Shown here: positions 45,801-57,427 of the stretch, one piece after another
Numbering within the stretch: position 1 is the stretch's first letter
How the letters are laid out: every line of letters begins with the position of its first letter
Source of the DNA: Cymbomonas tetramitiformis
Taxonomy: Eukaryota; Chlorophyta; Pyramimonadophyceae; Pyramimonadales; Pyramimonadaceae
DNA: 64,000 nt
NCBI GenBank assembly: GCA_001247695.2
Contig: LGRX02027802.1
Location: 1-64,000, forward strand
Direction: 5' to 3'
The notes under the pieces: generated by a model
Seen by the model: the letters and a program-made list of their open reading frames with translations, nothing else
Databases searched by the model: none
What the model was told of the DNA's origin: nothing
Translations under genes and position numbers: made by a program

Positions 45801-48683
45801 TACACACACGACAGGGCGGGGCAGCGGGTGCTAAATGCGATGAAAACGTCACGGACAACCCATGTACAGACTATAGACATTGGCTTGGTAGGCTTTGTAT
45901 GAGTCTTTCACTCGCATACGCGAGAGTATCCCAAATTCGTTGATGGTTTCAGATGAGTGGCTGGTCAGCGGCAAAGTCAAAAGGAACGACCTCGCAGGAG
46001 CGAAATCAGGAGCGAAAAAGGGGGCGCTATACCTGATAAAACACGTGATAGCCACGCTCACCCTTTGACTGCTGCACCACACGCGACTTCTCGAGCAGAT
46101 ATGTCTCAATGTGAGCACCCGTGATACGTCCGCTGCTGTCGAAATGGATATCGATCAGCTTACCAAAGCGGGAGGAGTTATTGTTCCGCAGCGTCTTGGC
46201 GTTTCCAAAAGCCTCAAGGATCGGATTCGTCTGGAGCACCTGATCTTCCATTCCACTTCCACCCGCAAGCGTTGCCAGGTACTGCATAGATACGCATACC
46301 AGACGAAGATAAGTGAGCTCCAAAAAAATGCAATACAGAAAAGCACGCTTTACTCGGTGTCATACGAACCATACCATAGTTGAAGCCAATTGCAAGCGGA
46401 ACTCGCAGAATGTGGGCGCATACTGATGCAAATGAGGCTCTATCGAATCAGAACACTATTACCTAAAGGCTCGCACTCCTGTGAGAGGGGCTCACAGAGC
46501 AAGGGCTATCTCTATCAAAACTAAGAGCGCATCGAAATCTCACGGCAATGGCTATCTGCCTCGAGAGCAAGCGCTCGTACTTTTGCCAAGTGGACTCACG
46601 TGGAAAGGAATCTTCACCTCGAGAACAGCGGTGCAGTTGTATGCAAGTGTGTCTCGCACGGCAGGACCAGTCTACCTCAAGACTTAGACGCCTACTGCTG
46701 TGGGTGGGATTCGAAGACTATGGCGAGCATCACCGACCTCAAGATCAGTGGCATATACGTCAGTGAGTGGGGAACTCGCAACTTTACACGCGCAAGGGAG
46801 TGAGACGGGTGGAGGCTGGAGAATACCTGCATCGCAATCTTGGTGGTCTCGGTTTTGCCGGCACCGCTCTCTCCGCTGATCACCATTGACTGATTTTTTT
46901 CATCTTTCCGCATGGCGTTGAAGGCTCTATCAGCCTGGAAGCGCGAAGGAAAGGGCCTGTTAGCGATGTGCTGAGCAGACCGAGTTTGAGCAGGTGGTCC
47001 AGGGAATACCGCGTGCTGGACGCCGTGTAGCAGCTGACGCCGTCCATATGTGAGACGTGCGTGTCTGTGTGGTGCAGAGGTCACAACCACCTCGACCGTG
47101 CGTCCGGAAACAAAATAAGCTCTCGAGTACGGGCCTGCTGCCGTGGGGCAACGACAGGAGGCAAAGGTAAGCGCTAGGATAGTCTTTTCCCAGACCACTC
47201 AGGCCCGGCAGGCAAAGCCACCGGTGGCGAGCCTCTGCAGTTGACTCGATATGCTAAGCACTCATCGCAGGAAACCCAGGCGATGGCGGTGGTAAAAAGA
47301 GGGAATACGATGACTTTGGCGTTGAGCTTAAGAAAGCAAAAGTGGAAACAGTGGCGCATGCTATCGGTCAGTCGACTTAACGTAGACGTGCCAGCAGGAA
47401 GCACGTGACGGTCGCATATTTGGATTACCACTCTTCAGAAGCACGCCGCTCCTGAGAGTCTGTTGATGGTCAGGTCTCTCCATGCTCGCATGCTTCCTGC
47501 AGTGAGTGGCCGGGCGCTTCCTGGAAGCTTCCTGGAAGCGGCGGGTTCGATAGTGCTCGGAGCCCGGCCTCGGGTATGCACGCTGAACCTTGCATGTGTG
47601 GGCCGGCCAACGGAACCCTCATTCCTGCGTATGGAGGCTCCAGGGCAGGAGATGTCGAGTAACCTTCGCACCGTTAAATACACGTGTGGGTCCACGGCAC
47701 GCCCAGTGCGGTACGCGTTAGAAATCTCTTGGTTGTATATGGAAGGCATCTTTTTGAAGGGGTTCACTGCGATCAGAACTGGGCCGGCTCGAGTGTAGAT
47801 ATCATCCTGGTAAGCGCCGCCCCAGATTCCGAAAAAACCTTTGAAACTCACCGAGATGCTCACACGGCACTGCTTGTGCACTTAACGCGCCCGACACTGT
47901 TTGAACAGCGAGGCACATGTCTCAGCATGCAGGCAAAGAAAATGATAAGGAAACGGCGCATTGCCTTGGGATGTTGGGAAACGCTGCGCTTCGTCAAGCG
48001 CTTTCTTATATCGGCAGGAATCCGGTTTTCTGGAGTGGCACCCAAAAGTCGGTGGCGCCACCTTGCTTGTATCGCCCAAAGAGAGAAGGCGCAGAAGAAT
48101 CGGTATCTACAAACGGCTAACTTATCTCCCGAAGGCCCTCTCAAAGGATTAGGTGACGGGCACGAGTTGCCGGTAGACCATACCCGGCCGTAACGTGTGC
48201 GAAGATTCTCCAAGATAGAGGGCTCGTTGAGGTAACTCAGCTGGGTGAGATCTTCCACACCCTCCAAAAGCGCTGGATTCGCAGGCATGACACTGTTCGT
48301 CGGAACTTTGGCCATCCTACCATCATCCAGCTTGACACTGTACATCCCGCACCACATCTTTAAGAAGCCTTCATCGGAAGTATTTTGAAAAGAGCAGAGG
48401 GACAACGCTCGTTGGAGAGCAGAGTTTGGGTAACTGAGTCAAGACGGACACCCCGAAAGTGCACTGGCGCGTGACATCCGCTTATGAAGGCATGCCGCAG
48501 GCAAGCTGGAATTACATACCCACAAGTGTTTGCATCCACAGTCATCAGGGCACCAGGCTGCCATAAGTCAGAGCCGTCCTCATCCACAGTCAAAATCCAT
48601 ATTCGAGAGTTTCGGCCGAGGCCTTCTAGAGCGTCTTGGCCGAACGAGCCTCCTGCACGCTCGCCTTGGAAGCCTTTCGACAT
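36853..48683 (-). CDS. Class VIII unconventional myosin heavy chain, ~20 exons
   Basis: Exons right to left: 48683-48520, ~48364-48187, ~47811-47667, 46934-46827, 46281-46033, 45799-45620, 45295-45092, 44851-44555, 44250-44067, 43678-43338, 42978-42718, 41547-41155, 39854-39631, 39468-39346, 38422-38219, 37924-37750, 37541-37509, 37418-37365, 37220-37155, ~36948-36853. The motor has the P-loop GESGAGKTE, switch [10 protein letters not shown] and switch II region DIYGFE. The block around V-M-P-A-N-P...L-S-Y-L-N-E-P-S is typical of class VIII. The neck has Arg-rich IQ-like helices (41.5 kb) and then a coiled coil. The tail block F-D-D-D...[12 protein letters not shown] matches the class VIII tail. 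Three tiny phase-0 exons encode Ala/Lys/Glu helices. Plant myosin VIII is an actin motor at plasmodesmata, endosomes and the cell plate; its algal role is unknown. The frame of the last exon is uncertain: one more base at about 36,900 would give a different C-terminus. Confidence 0.9.
38524..39306. mobile_element. 783-bp PIF/Harbinger-like MITE inside a myosin intron
   Basis: It is bounded by a TTA duplication (38521-38523 and 39307-39309), the target size of PIF/Harbinger elements. Terminal inverted repeats of about 60 bp share CGACGAAACCTCC followed by tandem CTGTACTGTA words. ACAGTACAG repeats also fill 38,750-38,835. No transposase is encoded. It occupies most of the 923-nt intron 38423-39345. 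Confidence 0.8.
40441..40816. mobile_element. ~375-bp TIR element (MITE) in a myosin intron
   Basis: Inverted arms of about 50 bp (40441-40493 and 40764-40816) share GAGTTTCCCGCA, CGGCAGC and AATTCTTTCGCTAGTCCGAC. The interior repeats GCGAATTCGA-type words and has no coding potential. Termini read TAGAG/CACTA, but no certain target duplication is seen. Confidence 0.7.
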
Positions 48684-49703
48684 GATTACCTGCGGATGGC
48701 ACGTGTTCGTAAGAGTTGCTAAAATAACCTCGGAGCCTATACAGTGTGCTGTAATAGCAATTGAGGGCGTACTGGGGTATGTACAAAACGGTCAGAAAGC
48801 CGGTAAGGTAAAGCTCGAACCAGCAGGGTTCAGGGAAAGACGTTGGCTATGGGATTGAATATTCGAGGCGAGCCTTTCTTACGTTTCACAAGTGTTTCGA
48901 CGAAGTCCACGAAGGTTGGTCACGAAAGAGGTGGAGAACCCTGCGCGTTGACACGTGCAACCCAGCTGTGAAGCGAAAGCGAAAAATGCGCGTCAGCAAC
49001 TAACATGCCTCAAGTGTCCCGAAATTATTAAGCAGCGATCAGCTATTTGAAAACAAATATGACTATACTATGTTGTCCTGGCAACGAAGATACTTGAAGC
49101 ACATATCCAGAAACTCGATTACTGAAAAGAAGGGGTCTTCCTCGGCCCCTCGTTTTATGATGCTCGTCCCTTACTGTGCAGACACGCATACAATGAATAA
49201 CACGGGAGATGAACTTGCGATAACACTACCTGTTTAGCTGGATAACTGTATATCTTTTTCCTGGCAGACTCACTTCACAACATGCTTTTCCGGCGGGAAG
49301 GTGAGCGTAAGAGTTGCAACGTTCCACAGGCGTTGGGACAAACGACCGAGAGCGGCTCCAACGTGCAATCCGAAGGGTTCGTTCAATAATTTGCTTTACG
49401 TGTGTGTGGATTCCTCTGTAAGTGTTGCGCAAAGCATTACATGGACAAACGGTGTTCTCGCAGTGCTTGAAAAGTTGGTCTGGCTGTCGCTCCAGAAAAT
49501 TGCCCAGACCACAACATTCCCGACGCGAGTCCCCGAGCGACCAGTAAGCGGAAGGGAAGCCAAAGCGAAAGCAGACATGGTTGGTCTCAACGTTCACCGG
49601 ACATCGAAGATCGATGCGATACTGTACGGCATACGCGATACGGCATACGGTGTCACGGCAGCAAGGGAAGGCCGAGTCGCTGACTCGAGACTGAGACTCG
49701 CAG
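48684..49703. other. Upstream region of the myosin gene; no gene seen
   Basis: No convincing coding sequence. It is presumed to contain the myosin promoter and 5' UTR; no canonical TATA box was recognised at a suitable distance. Confidence 0.4.
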
Positions 49704-49800
49704 TGGCATGGCATGGCATGGCTGATGGCATGGCATGGCATGGCATGGCATGGCATGGCATGGCATGGCATGGCTGATGGCTGATGGCATGGCATGGTCA
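49704..49800. repeat. (TGGCA)n microsatellite
   Basis: TGGCATGGCA-type pentanucleotide repeats interrupted by GGCTGATGG. A related, more diverged array lies at about 55,797-55,890 on the other side of the transposon nest. Confidence 0.9.
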
Positions 49801-49995
49801 TGAAGGATACAATCGTGCCGCACAGGCCGCGCGCCCCCAACAGTCGCGCCGCCCATAGCCGCGCGATGCCCCGACAGAGAGCGCACCGCAACGGCAGATT
49901 GGGGGAAAAGTTGTATCCTTCGTGTTTCACTCTTCGCCGCCTACGTGGCACCGTAGGGATTCAGTACTTTGTACCGCACCGATGCTGCCATGAAT

Positions 49996-50071
49996 AGCCA
50001 GAGTAGCTCAACGGTAGAGCGCTCGACCGGTATGCGATAGATCACGGGCGGCTCGATCCCGACCTATCTCA
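49996..50071 (+). ncRNA. tRNA-derived sequence (probable SINE head)
   Basis: An A-box-like TAGCTCAACGGTAGAGC and a B-box-like GGCTCGATCCC lie about 34 bp apart, as in a tRNA. Acceptor arms do not pair (GCCAGAG against CTATCTC) and the anticodon stem is imperfect, so this is not an intact tRNA. A TTTTT run follows at about 50,074. Confidence 0.5.
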
Positions 50072-50812
50072 TGTTTTTGGGGCTCCTGGTCTACCGGTAC
50101 AGTTTCTGTTTCCCCATGACATGACATACAGCGTCTTAGAGTTGTAATGAAACCTCACATTTGCACTCAGATGCTGCATCGGTCGGTAGATCGAATCCCC
50201 CGCCCGTCGCGTGACATCTGAGCCGCTCACGAGACCCGCCTTGCATGTTGTGAAGAGCACTTCTCACGTTCCGCCAGTGTAAAGAGCTGTTTCAGCGGTG
50301 TTAATTAATGAATAGATTAGGAACATCCGCAGCATACTAGCACCAAAATATGTTGCACACGACATACTTTGGGCGATAGGTAACTTGCCCGCTCAGATTT
50401 GGTCACTCGAAGCGGATCTTGGGGTCCTCGCTTCGAGTGGCGAGGAGCGGTCAAAGTCATCCTCGAAACGCCATTCTCTTGGCGTTCTGACCAAGGGAGT
50501 GGTTGTAGCTACTTAACACAACTAAGTGAACTTATGTAAAAAGTTTAAAACGCGCAGATGCGCTTCGTCCGCTCAACGAATCGCTGGCGGTATGAAGCAC
50601 TTCTTCCGCTCTATCTCCGCGGGATGTCGCTAGGCTGTCGAAGTACTAAACTTAATATATTGAACAATATATTGAATACAGCGTTTTAGGTCCATATTTA
50701 TTTTCACATCAAGTATAAAAGCCCAGAGACGTCATATGGCGTCTTTGACCCAGAATTCGAGTTCTTTGGTTTTCATAGCCTGATTTGTCCGCTTATTCTG
50801 AATTAGTGTATT

Positions 50813-52500
50813 TGACAGAGACGGTGAAATAAACGGTGGATATAACGGACAACGGTGGGTTATATGTGTGTTTTTACAGTCTCCACAAACTCTGTGAAGC
50901 TGGGACGAGATGCTCGGGTGGTTTCGCAGTCTAAGATGAGATAATAAAATAACTTGGGTGTTTTATTATCGGTCGGCTGGCAAGATGCAAGTGACACCAC
51001 AGGGCGAGGTGTGACACAGGAAGAGACAGTCACCCCCAGTTATGGGGGGGCGGGGGCGAAAGTCTGTCTCTCCATGACACCACCTCACCCCGAAGGCGTG
51101 AGGTGTCACGATGCAAGCTAGCCAAGGCCGGGGCTAGCATCCTACGGTTGGCCACAGAGGCAAAACCCTAAGAAACAAGCATCTTTTGAGACCCTAAGAG
51201 GTCTTTTTCAACCCAGCTAGAGTGGCTCCGCCGCGCTGGTCTCTAGATGCGTGCTCTAGGGGCTTATGCCCATGCATGTGTTGTGGGGATGACTACTCCC
51301 ACAGGCCAGCCAGCGAATCTAGCCCAAGTAATCGAGGGTGGACGGCGGCGTAGGTCTCGATGGTGGACGAAGTCGAGCGCCGCCAGGACGTCGTCATCCA
51401 ACGCCCACGCGATGCGGTGCGACGATGTGTGGTACAAACATAGCGAGTGCGGGGACGTGGACACCCCGAGGGGGGCGAAGGTGGAAAATGCGGTGTGGCT
51501 CCACTCTGCCGCACACAAGTGCGAAAACAGAGAGGAAAAGTGGTGGGATGAGGGATGCAACACCTGCAAACACCACCAGGCAATGGCCAAGGGGCACGCA
51601 GGGTGGAGGGAAGAGTGGAGGATGCTGCGGGGTGAGCTCGCAGTGGTCAAAGCTCATGTTGACGATGTGGTTGATGGACTCGATTTTGGTGTCTGGTGCA
51701 TGAGCACCACCAGACACCACCAGATCGTAGCCATGGGTAAGCTCTCGTCGTCGAATCACGTGCAGCGCGGAGGTAACTGCAGAAATGCGGGCACGCTGAC
51801 GACACGAAGCCATGGCCGCTGTAAGCTGTAAAATCTGGAGCCCAACACTTAGGGTTCCCAAGCGAAAACGTAACTTTCGCTAAAAATAACCAAATCGAAC
51901 GATGGAAAAGGCAATCTGGGGTAGATTCCCGCGGGGAAGACGGTGGTGACGTCAAAAATGTCGTGCGATAAGCCAATTTTGCTGCTGTTGAGGTGCTGCT
52001 GGCCAGAGCGTAAAGTGAAATAGATGGGGACGACGTAGTCGAGAATGAAGGTTGATGTGGTCGAGGACAAGGTGCTCGAATAATTTCCCGGTGCCAAGGG
52101 GGACGCGGGGTGAAGATGGCGGCAAAGAGGACGAAGGTGCTCAGCCGAATTTGGTGAAAAGCGGGATAGTTACCGCACAAGGTACGGGATCAAAGAATCC
52201 GAAAGCGTGAGCAAACTCGCCAGTGGTGAGGCCCATAACCTGACAGAGACGGTGAAATAAACGGTGGATATAACGGACAACGGTGGGTTATATGCGTGTT
52301 TTTACAGTCTCCACAAACTCTGTGAAGCTGGGACGAGATGCTCGGGTGGTTTCGCAGTCTAAGATGAGATAATAAAATGACTTGGGTGTTTTATTATCGG
52401 TCGGCTGGCAAGATGCAAGTGACACCACAGGGCGAGGTGTGACACAGGAAGAGACAGTCACCCCCAGTTATGGGGGGGGCGAAAGTCTGTCTCTCCATGA
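50813..52500. mobile_element. Non-autonomous LTR retrotransposon nested in the foldback element
   Basis: Direct repeats at 50813-51077 and 52241-52500 (about 260 bp, ~97% alike) are flanked by a perfect 5-bp duplication GTATT (50808-50812 and 52501-52505). The LTR begins TGACAG and ends CCATGA, not the usual CA. The 1.16-kb interior starts with a GACACC...GGTGTC hairpin. It has a plus-strand frame of about 194 codons (51247-51831) and overlapping minus-strand frames, none with recognisable gag or pol motifs. The size and lack of pol fit a TRIM/LARD-type element. Confidence 0.75.
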
Positions 52501-52600
52501 GTATTCCGCTAACTTTGACGGCTTCGAAGTATCCTACGTGGCGAATTGTCAAAATTCGGCGGCGCGCTCTTTCAGTATCCCTCAGAAGGGCATGTTTAGC

Positions 52601-52756
52601 AAAACTGTCGGACAGAATCTCCGGTCTTGCCGCGGTTTGGCCGGACAGCGCGCCAACGTGCGTCCTCCCGGTTTCCGCTAGGGGGACGGTGGCGCTGCTT
52701 GAGGGAACGCTCATTAGGTCTAATCTCAAAATGAGAAGATTCTGTCCGACAGTTTT
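52601..52756. mobile_element. 156-bp MITE inside the foldback element
   Basis: Perfect 20-bp inverted termini (AAAACTGTCGGACAGAATCT and its complement) enclose a GC-rich, non-coding centre. The TIR itself contains the small palindrome CTGTCGGACAG. Confidence 0.75.
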
Positions 52757-53432
52757 GTTGATCTTTGCATGATTAACAATATTTATTACGGACAACACCT
52801 TAGGAGTTCAATATATTAAGTTTAGTACTTCGACAACCTAGCGACATCCCGCGGAGATAGAGCGGAAGAAGTGCTTCATACCGCCAGCGATTCGTTGAGC
52901 GGATGAAGCGCATCTGCGCGTTTTAAACTTTTTACATAAGTTCACTTAGTTGTGTTAAGTAGCTACAGCCACTCCCTTGGTCAGAACGCCAAGAGAATGG
53001 CGTTTCGAGGATGACGTTTACCGCTCCTCGCCACTCGAAGCGAGGACCCCAAGATCCGCTTCGAGTGACCAAATCTGAGCGGGCAAGTTACCTATCGCCC
53101 AAAGTATGTCGTGTGCAACATATTTTGGTGCTAGTATGCTGCGGATGTTCCTAATCTATTCATTAATTAACACCGCTGAAACAGCTCTTTACACTGGCGG
53201 AACGTGAGAAGTGCTCTTCACAATATGCAAGGCGGGTCTCGTGAGCGGCTCAGATGTCACGCGACGGGCGGGGGATTCGATCTACCGACCGATGCAGCAT
53301 CTGAGTGCAAATGTGAGGTTTCATTACAAATCTAAGACGCTGTATGGCATTGTACATCGTTTTGTCTCCATATACTATTTATCTTATACAAAAATTTTCG
53401 ATGTAATCGCCGCAGTCATGATGACCCAAAAG

Positions 53433-54515
53433 CAGGGCTCGGTATCGGTTGATTTTTGAAAAATCGATAGCAACTGATAGTCCGAATTTTTGGAATCGAT
53501 CGATAGGGATACCATGCAATTTTATATCGTATGACTATGATAAAGGTCAGCCATGCATCGATCGATCGTGATAGTTTCAGAGGTTGCATCGATTGATCCT
53601 AATACTTGAGAATAAACATTTCTAACTATCGAATAGATACAAATAGTGTACCATTCATACTTCGACCGATACCGATAATTACACATATTTTACCGATAAT
53701 CCATGATAATCAAGTCTAACCGATAATAGGGTATGCAGATGCTCAATGCATGCATTCACTACTGCCTATTAATTGGCCATCATATCAAATATTAATACTA
53801 TCTACTAGGTGTTTACACCGGCCATCATGATATGCTCATTGCTCAAGTGTGCATACTGGTGCTCTACTGCAAGGCTAATATCATCTACTCGTGGGTGTTT
53901 ACACTCGCCATCATGATATGCTCAAGCGTGCATTCATTGGTGCTTTTCTGCAAGGCACCATGCATGCGCCCTACACCACTAAACAAACACTCCACACCTG
54001 CAGAGCTACCCGGTGGTGCATGGAACTGCCTACTCATTTTGAACAAGTGTGGCAGTGTCGCCTTACGCCCGATCCACCACAGACTCCAATAGGACAGAGG
54101 AACGCGGCGCATCAGGCATGGCCAAATAGCGGGCTAGCTCATCACCATCGGCGCAAGGCACCACTACCTCGGCAAACTCGTCTTCCTCATTTCCGTTCAA
54201 CAGATCAAATCCGTTGGAATTGACTGTGAGCCGTGCGCGTTGTGCTGCAGGGGGGTCCCACCGAAATTATCGATGGGAAACCGATACCTGGTCATAATTC
54301 ATCGAACGATACCGATATTTTGAATTCATCTAACCGATCGATAGGGATGATACGACCCGAAATATCGATGAATACTAATTGCTAGATTTTTCTATGTAGC
54401 GTAATCGATCGATACCGATTATGCGCGTGAGCTGATCGATCGATGATGATAGTGACCGATTTTCGGTCGATACACCGATAGATCTAACTATCGGCGTAAT
54501 CGATACCGAGCCTTG
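53433..54515. mobile_element. 1.08-kb non-autonomous hAT-type element
   Basis: Termini CAGGGCTCGGTATCG and CAAGGCTCGGTATCG (complement) are flanked by a perfect 8-bp duplication CCCAAAAG (53425-53432 and 54516-54523). Eight-bp duplications and CAGGG-type ends mark the hAT superfamily. The interior is AT-rich, full of CGATCGAT and ATACCGAT words, and non-coding. Confidence 0.85.
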
Positions 54516-55214
54516 CCCAAAAGGCTACATCGCGACCGTAAATATTCTGTCAGACTGTATCTGCACCATCAGATTCCGTATTCTGACAGGTGGGTAACTC
54601 GAAACCGACTAAATGTGCATAATGCCGTTTAATGTGCATGTACGCTTCCGGACAAAGTTGTGCTAAGGTCAACTTTTCACGGCGGTTCGATCTATCGGAA
54701 GGGTTTCTTCTCGTTCGCAGGATTCCCGCCTGCTAACGAGAGCCCTAGGGTAGGGGTTCCCGCCCGATCGTTTCCGCCTTTCAATTTGGCGCATGATGCC
54801 TGAGATTTGAAAGATTTCCTTCCGATGAATCTTTCAAACTAAAACTTTTCTCTCCGATATACTTCAAGTTTCACTCGAAAACATATCGTCAACGTTCCAC
54901 TACGGTGGGTACGTTTATCGCTCAGGGTTCGCTTTGATCCGCTGCATTATCCGCCTTGCAGTATGGCGCATCCAAAAGTGGATAAGATGTATGAAAAATA
55001 TTCCGAAAGTGTTTCTCAAAGACGCTGAAAAGTTTCGCTTAAACGAAACCCTTCTGGCCGTTTTGCGCTCAAAGAAACAGCAGATCAATCTGCTAGTTCT
55101 GAAGCGCCATCCCGGATGTGCCGCGGGGCTCGAAGCGTGTGAACCAAATGACCAAATGAAACACAGATGCACACATACAACGTTGAAAATATGTTTAAGT
55201 CGTTGTTATTACTA

Positions 55215-55624
55215 TTTCTTAGCGTTCCCTTCGGCAGGATACCGAAGGGAATGCCGTTTTGCGGATGCCGGTTCCCGCTTCCGCCACACGAAGCGGGGAA
55301 TCCGGGATCTGCTTCCAGTCACCGAATCTGTGCGGGGATGCTTCCTAGCGTTCATAATACCTTATATTAAACATTATTCGCTTCTAATATATCGCGAAGA
55401 GTTATCAATCTCTTCATTAATCTACCCTGCTGCACTAGGTTTTCACAGTGTAAAGCGCTTAAGAAGCGCGAACGGAAGCGGACAGATTCCAGAAAGATAC
55501 CGGTGCGATTTCAATAACGGTTTAGATGTCCTTCCGATGTAATCGAACGGCTGTACGGAATTTGTAAACAATGAAAAATATAATTCGCATCTGAGGATTT
55601 TCATTACACTCTTAATACGCCGTA
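55215..55624. repeat. Diverged relative of the 541-bp foldback arm
   Basis: Parallel landmarks in the same order as the right arm at 52.98-53.35 kb: ACGAAGCGG...GATC(T/C)GCTTC, CACCGAATCTG(T)GCGGG, CCTAGCG/CCTATCG, CTCTTCATTAAT, GTGTAAAG and the terminus TTCATTAC...ACGCCGTA. An old, heavily substituted family member. Confidence 0.6.
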
Positions 55625-55796
55625 CGGCAGTTTGCCAGAGTTCTCCATCATTATCTTAATCCACGAAAGCAGTCGGATCAAGAATTCGCTAAATCCAGAT
55701 CGTTTAAAGTAATTTATATTTCGGGTATTTTCGATGCATCTTGAGTCAGAAGATGGTGTATAAAATGATGTTCATTACAAACGAAAAACGCCGTAC

Positions 55797-55890
55797 ATTG
55801 CATGGCATTGGCATGGCATGGCATTGGCATGGCATGGTTGATGGCATGACATGGCATGGCATGACATGGCATTGGCATGGGATGGCAATA
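55797..55890. repeat. (TGGCAT)n-type microsatellite
   Basis: Irregular GGCATGGCATTGGCAT repeats, related in sequence to 49,704-49,800. The flanking ACGCCGTA resembles the foldback family terminus. Confidence 0.85.
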
Positions 55891-56259
55891 ATCATCCATA
55901 ACATTTCCGCTGAGAAAAGATGACCAAGATCCAAGTCATACAAGTGCCCTGCTAGGCAGGCAACTGTTTAAAAACAGATGGGGCTACTTTCTAACTCATA
56001 GCGCGCCCCGGAGGGCTCATCCAAATCAAATCGACAAGGGAAACCGCAACAAGATAAAAATACGCAAAGCGCTAAAAGGCCGTGCTAGCGGAGCATCAAC
56101 TGTAGCCGCGTCGGTGGTGTGGGGTTGAGGTTGTGGTGGTGAAACGGGGTGGCGGTGGAGGGGCGGGAAGATGGAGGTGGAGGGGGGGTACCCTCCCTAA
56201 AGAGGTGGGGGAGCAGTGTCAGGGCTCGCTATGCGAAAGTTATGTTGACGCGGCTGCTA

Positions 56260-57034
56260 CAGTGGGGGGAACCCTGAAAAAGGGGGAACCCTATATGTAC
56301 ACATTGTATTTTCATAACAAATATCATATTTAAGGATGGCGAAATCCTCCAAATATCGGCAAATATCGGCAAATATTGACGAATAATTGCGCGATACTCG
56401 TATTTTACGGACAATAAATTTAAAAATATTATATTTTTAGCATCCCCTTGCATGCGCATTGAGATCTTGAAGAAGCTCCTCAAAATAGCGCGCGATTTCA
56501 TAAAATAGCCTGCAAACGCGCGGTATATTCGATAGGACGGGTAACGGCAGAATCCTGAACAAAATCGTGAAAGAAACAGAAAACAGTGCTGAAAACATTT
56601 TGTTTTTATCGTTATTCGACGGATTTTCCCATCTTTAATATATTATAGCTACCTCAGTATTTCGAATTGGCGTCGCGGAGGCAGCGCGTATAGTGAAATA
56701 CCCCCAGATTTATACACTTGCGTCGTCAAAGATATCGTCTGGATACGCATTTGGGCGATATTGCGTATATTCCGTCGCGATTCAAAGATTTGGTTCTTAA
56801 CACTGGCTTAACACTGTGCAACATGTGTGCATATAGGGTTCCCCTGTGTTTATTTCCTAAGCCCTGTTGACATATTTTGCATGCACAATTCGGCAATTTT
56901 AATCCCCAGCATATATCAGGAACCCTTCGTGACATCGATGCCGACATTTTGCGATATCGCGCGCGCGAATGCGCTAATTATACGGTCAACGCGCGGCATA
57001 TATACAAACTGTACATATAGGGTTCCCCCCACTG
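56260..57034. mobile_element. 775-bp Tc1/mariner-like MITE
   Basis: Ends CAGTGGGGGGAACCCT...AGGGTTCCCCCCACTG, each flanked by TA (56258-56259 and 57035-57036), as expected for TA-targeting Tc1/mariner elements. The TIR continues as ATATGTACA. At the left end it is interrupted by a 17-bp duplication of the G-rich word. A third partial TIR word (CATATAGGGTTCCCC) occurs inside at about 56,830. No transposase. Confidence 0.8.
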
Positions 57035-57036
57035 TA

Positions 57037-57427
57037 TTGAACAATAACAGCCGAAAGTGCTTGCTTGAGCCCAATGCTCCTCATATACTTCCAGTGCCCT
57101 CACACATTTCATGCGTTACCACCATCGGGTTGTGAACCCGAGGGCACTGGGTGAACTACCCGCATCGGCTGGTCGATATAGCCTTTGATGCTCGCATGCT
57201 GATCATTTCATGCTAGAAGCGAAGACGCGTCTTATCAGGACACTTCGGTTCTTCAAGACTTGTCTTGCTTCGCCATCTCGATGCCATATACTTGGCCTCT
57301 CGATGACAGATGTCACTCACCTTAGGTGGATGACAGACATTATGACTGTACATGTACATATCATAGTCGACCGTACTGACAATACAGTAATCGCCCACCT
57401 GTAAGAAAACAGAAAAATCCAGGTAAG
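57037..57427. other. No gene seen; one hairpin
   Basis: AGTGCCCTC at about 57,092 and GAGGGCACT at about 57,141 form a stem with a 40-nt loop. Otherwise nothing recognised. Confidence 0.4.

Larger units (their letters stand above)
50125..53346. mobile_element. Foldback element with 541-bp terminal inverted repeats
   Basis: The left arm (50125-50665) and right arm (52806-53346) are the same length and nearly identical in inverted orientation, starting CATACAGCGTCTTAG. The arms contain internal palindromes such as CTCGAAGCGGATC...GCTTCGAG. Once later insertions are subtracted, the unique core is only about 450 bp and encodes nothing recognisable. The arms' near identity implies recent activity or gene conversion. 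No clear target duplication was identified. Confidence 0.85.

Noticed and set aside
49226..49951. 241-codon minus-strand frame upstream of the myosin gene
   Set aside because: It runs through the TGGCA microsatellite and shows no coherent domain; composition is random and Cys/Arg-rich.
49996..50071. Functional tRNA gene
   Set aside because: A- and B-box words are good, but acceptor and anticodon stems do not pair; kept only as a tRNA-derived sequence.
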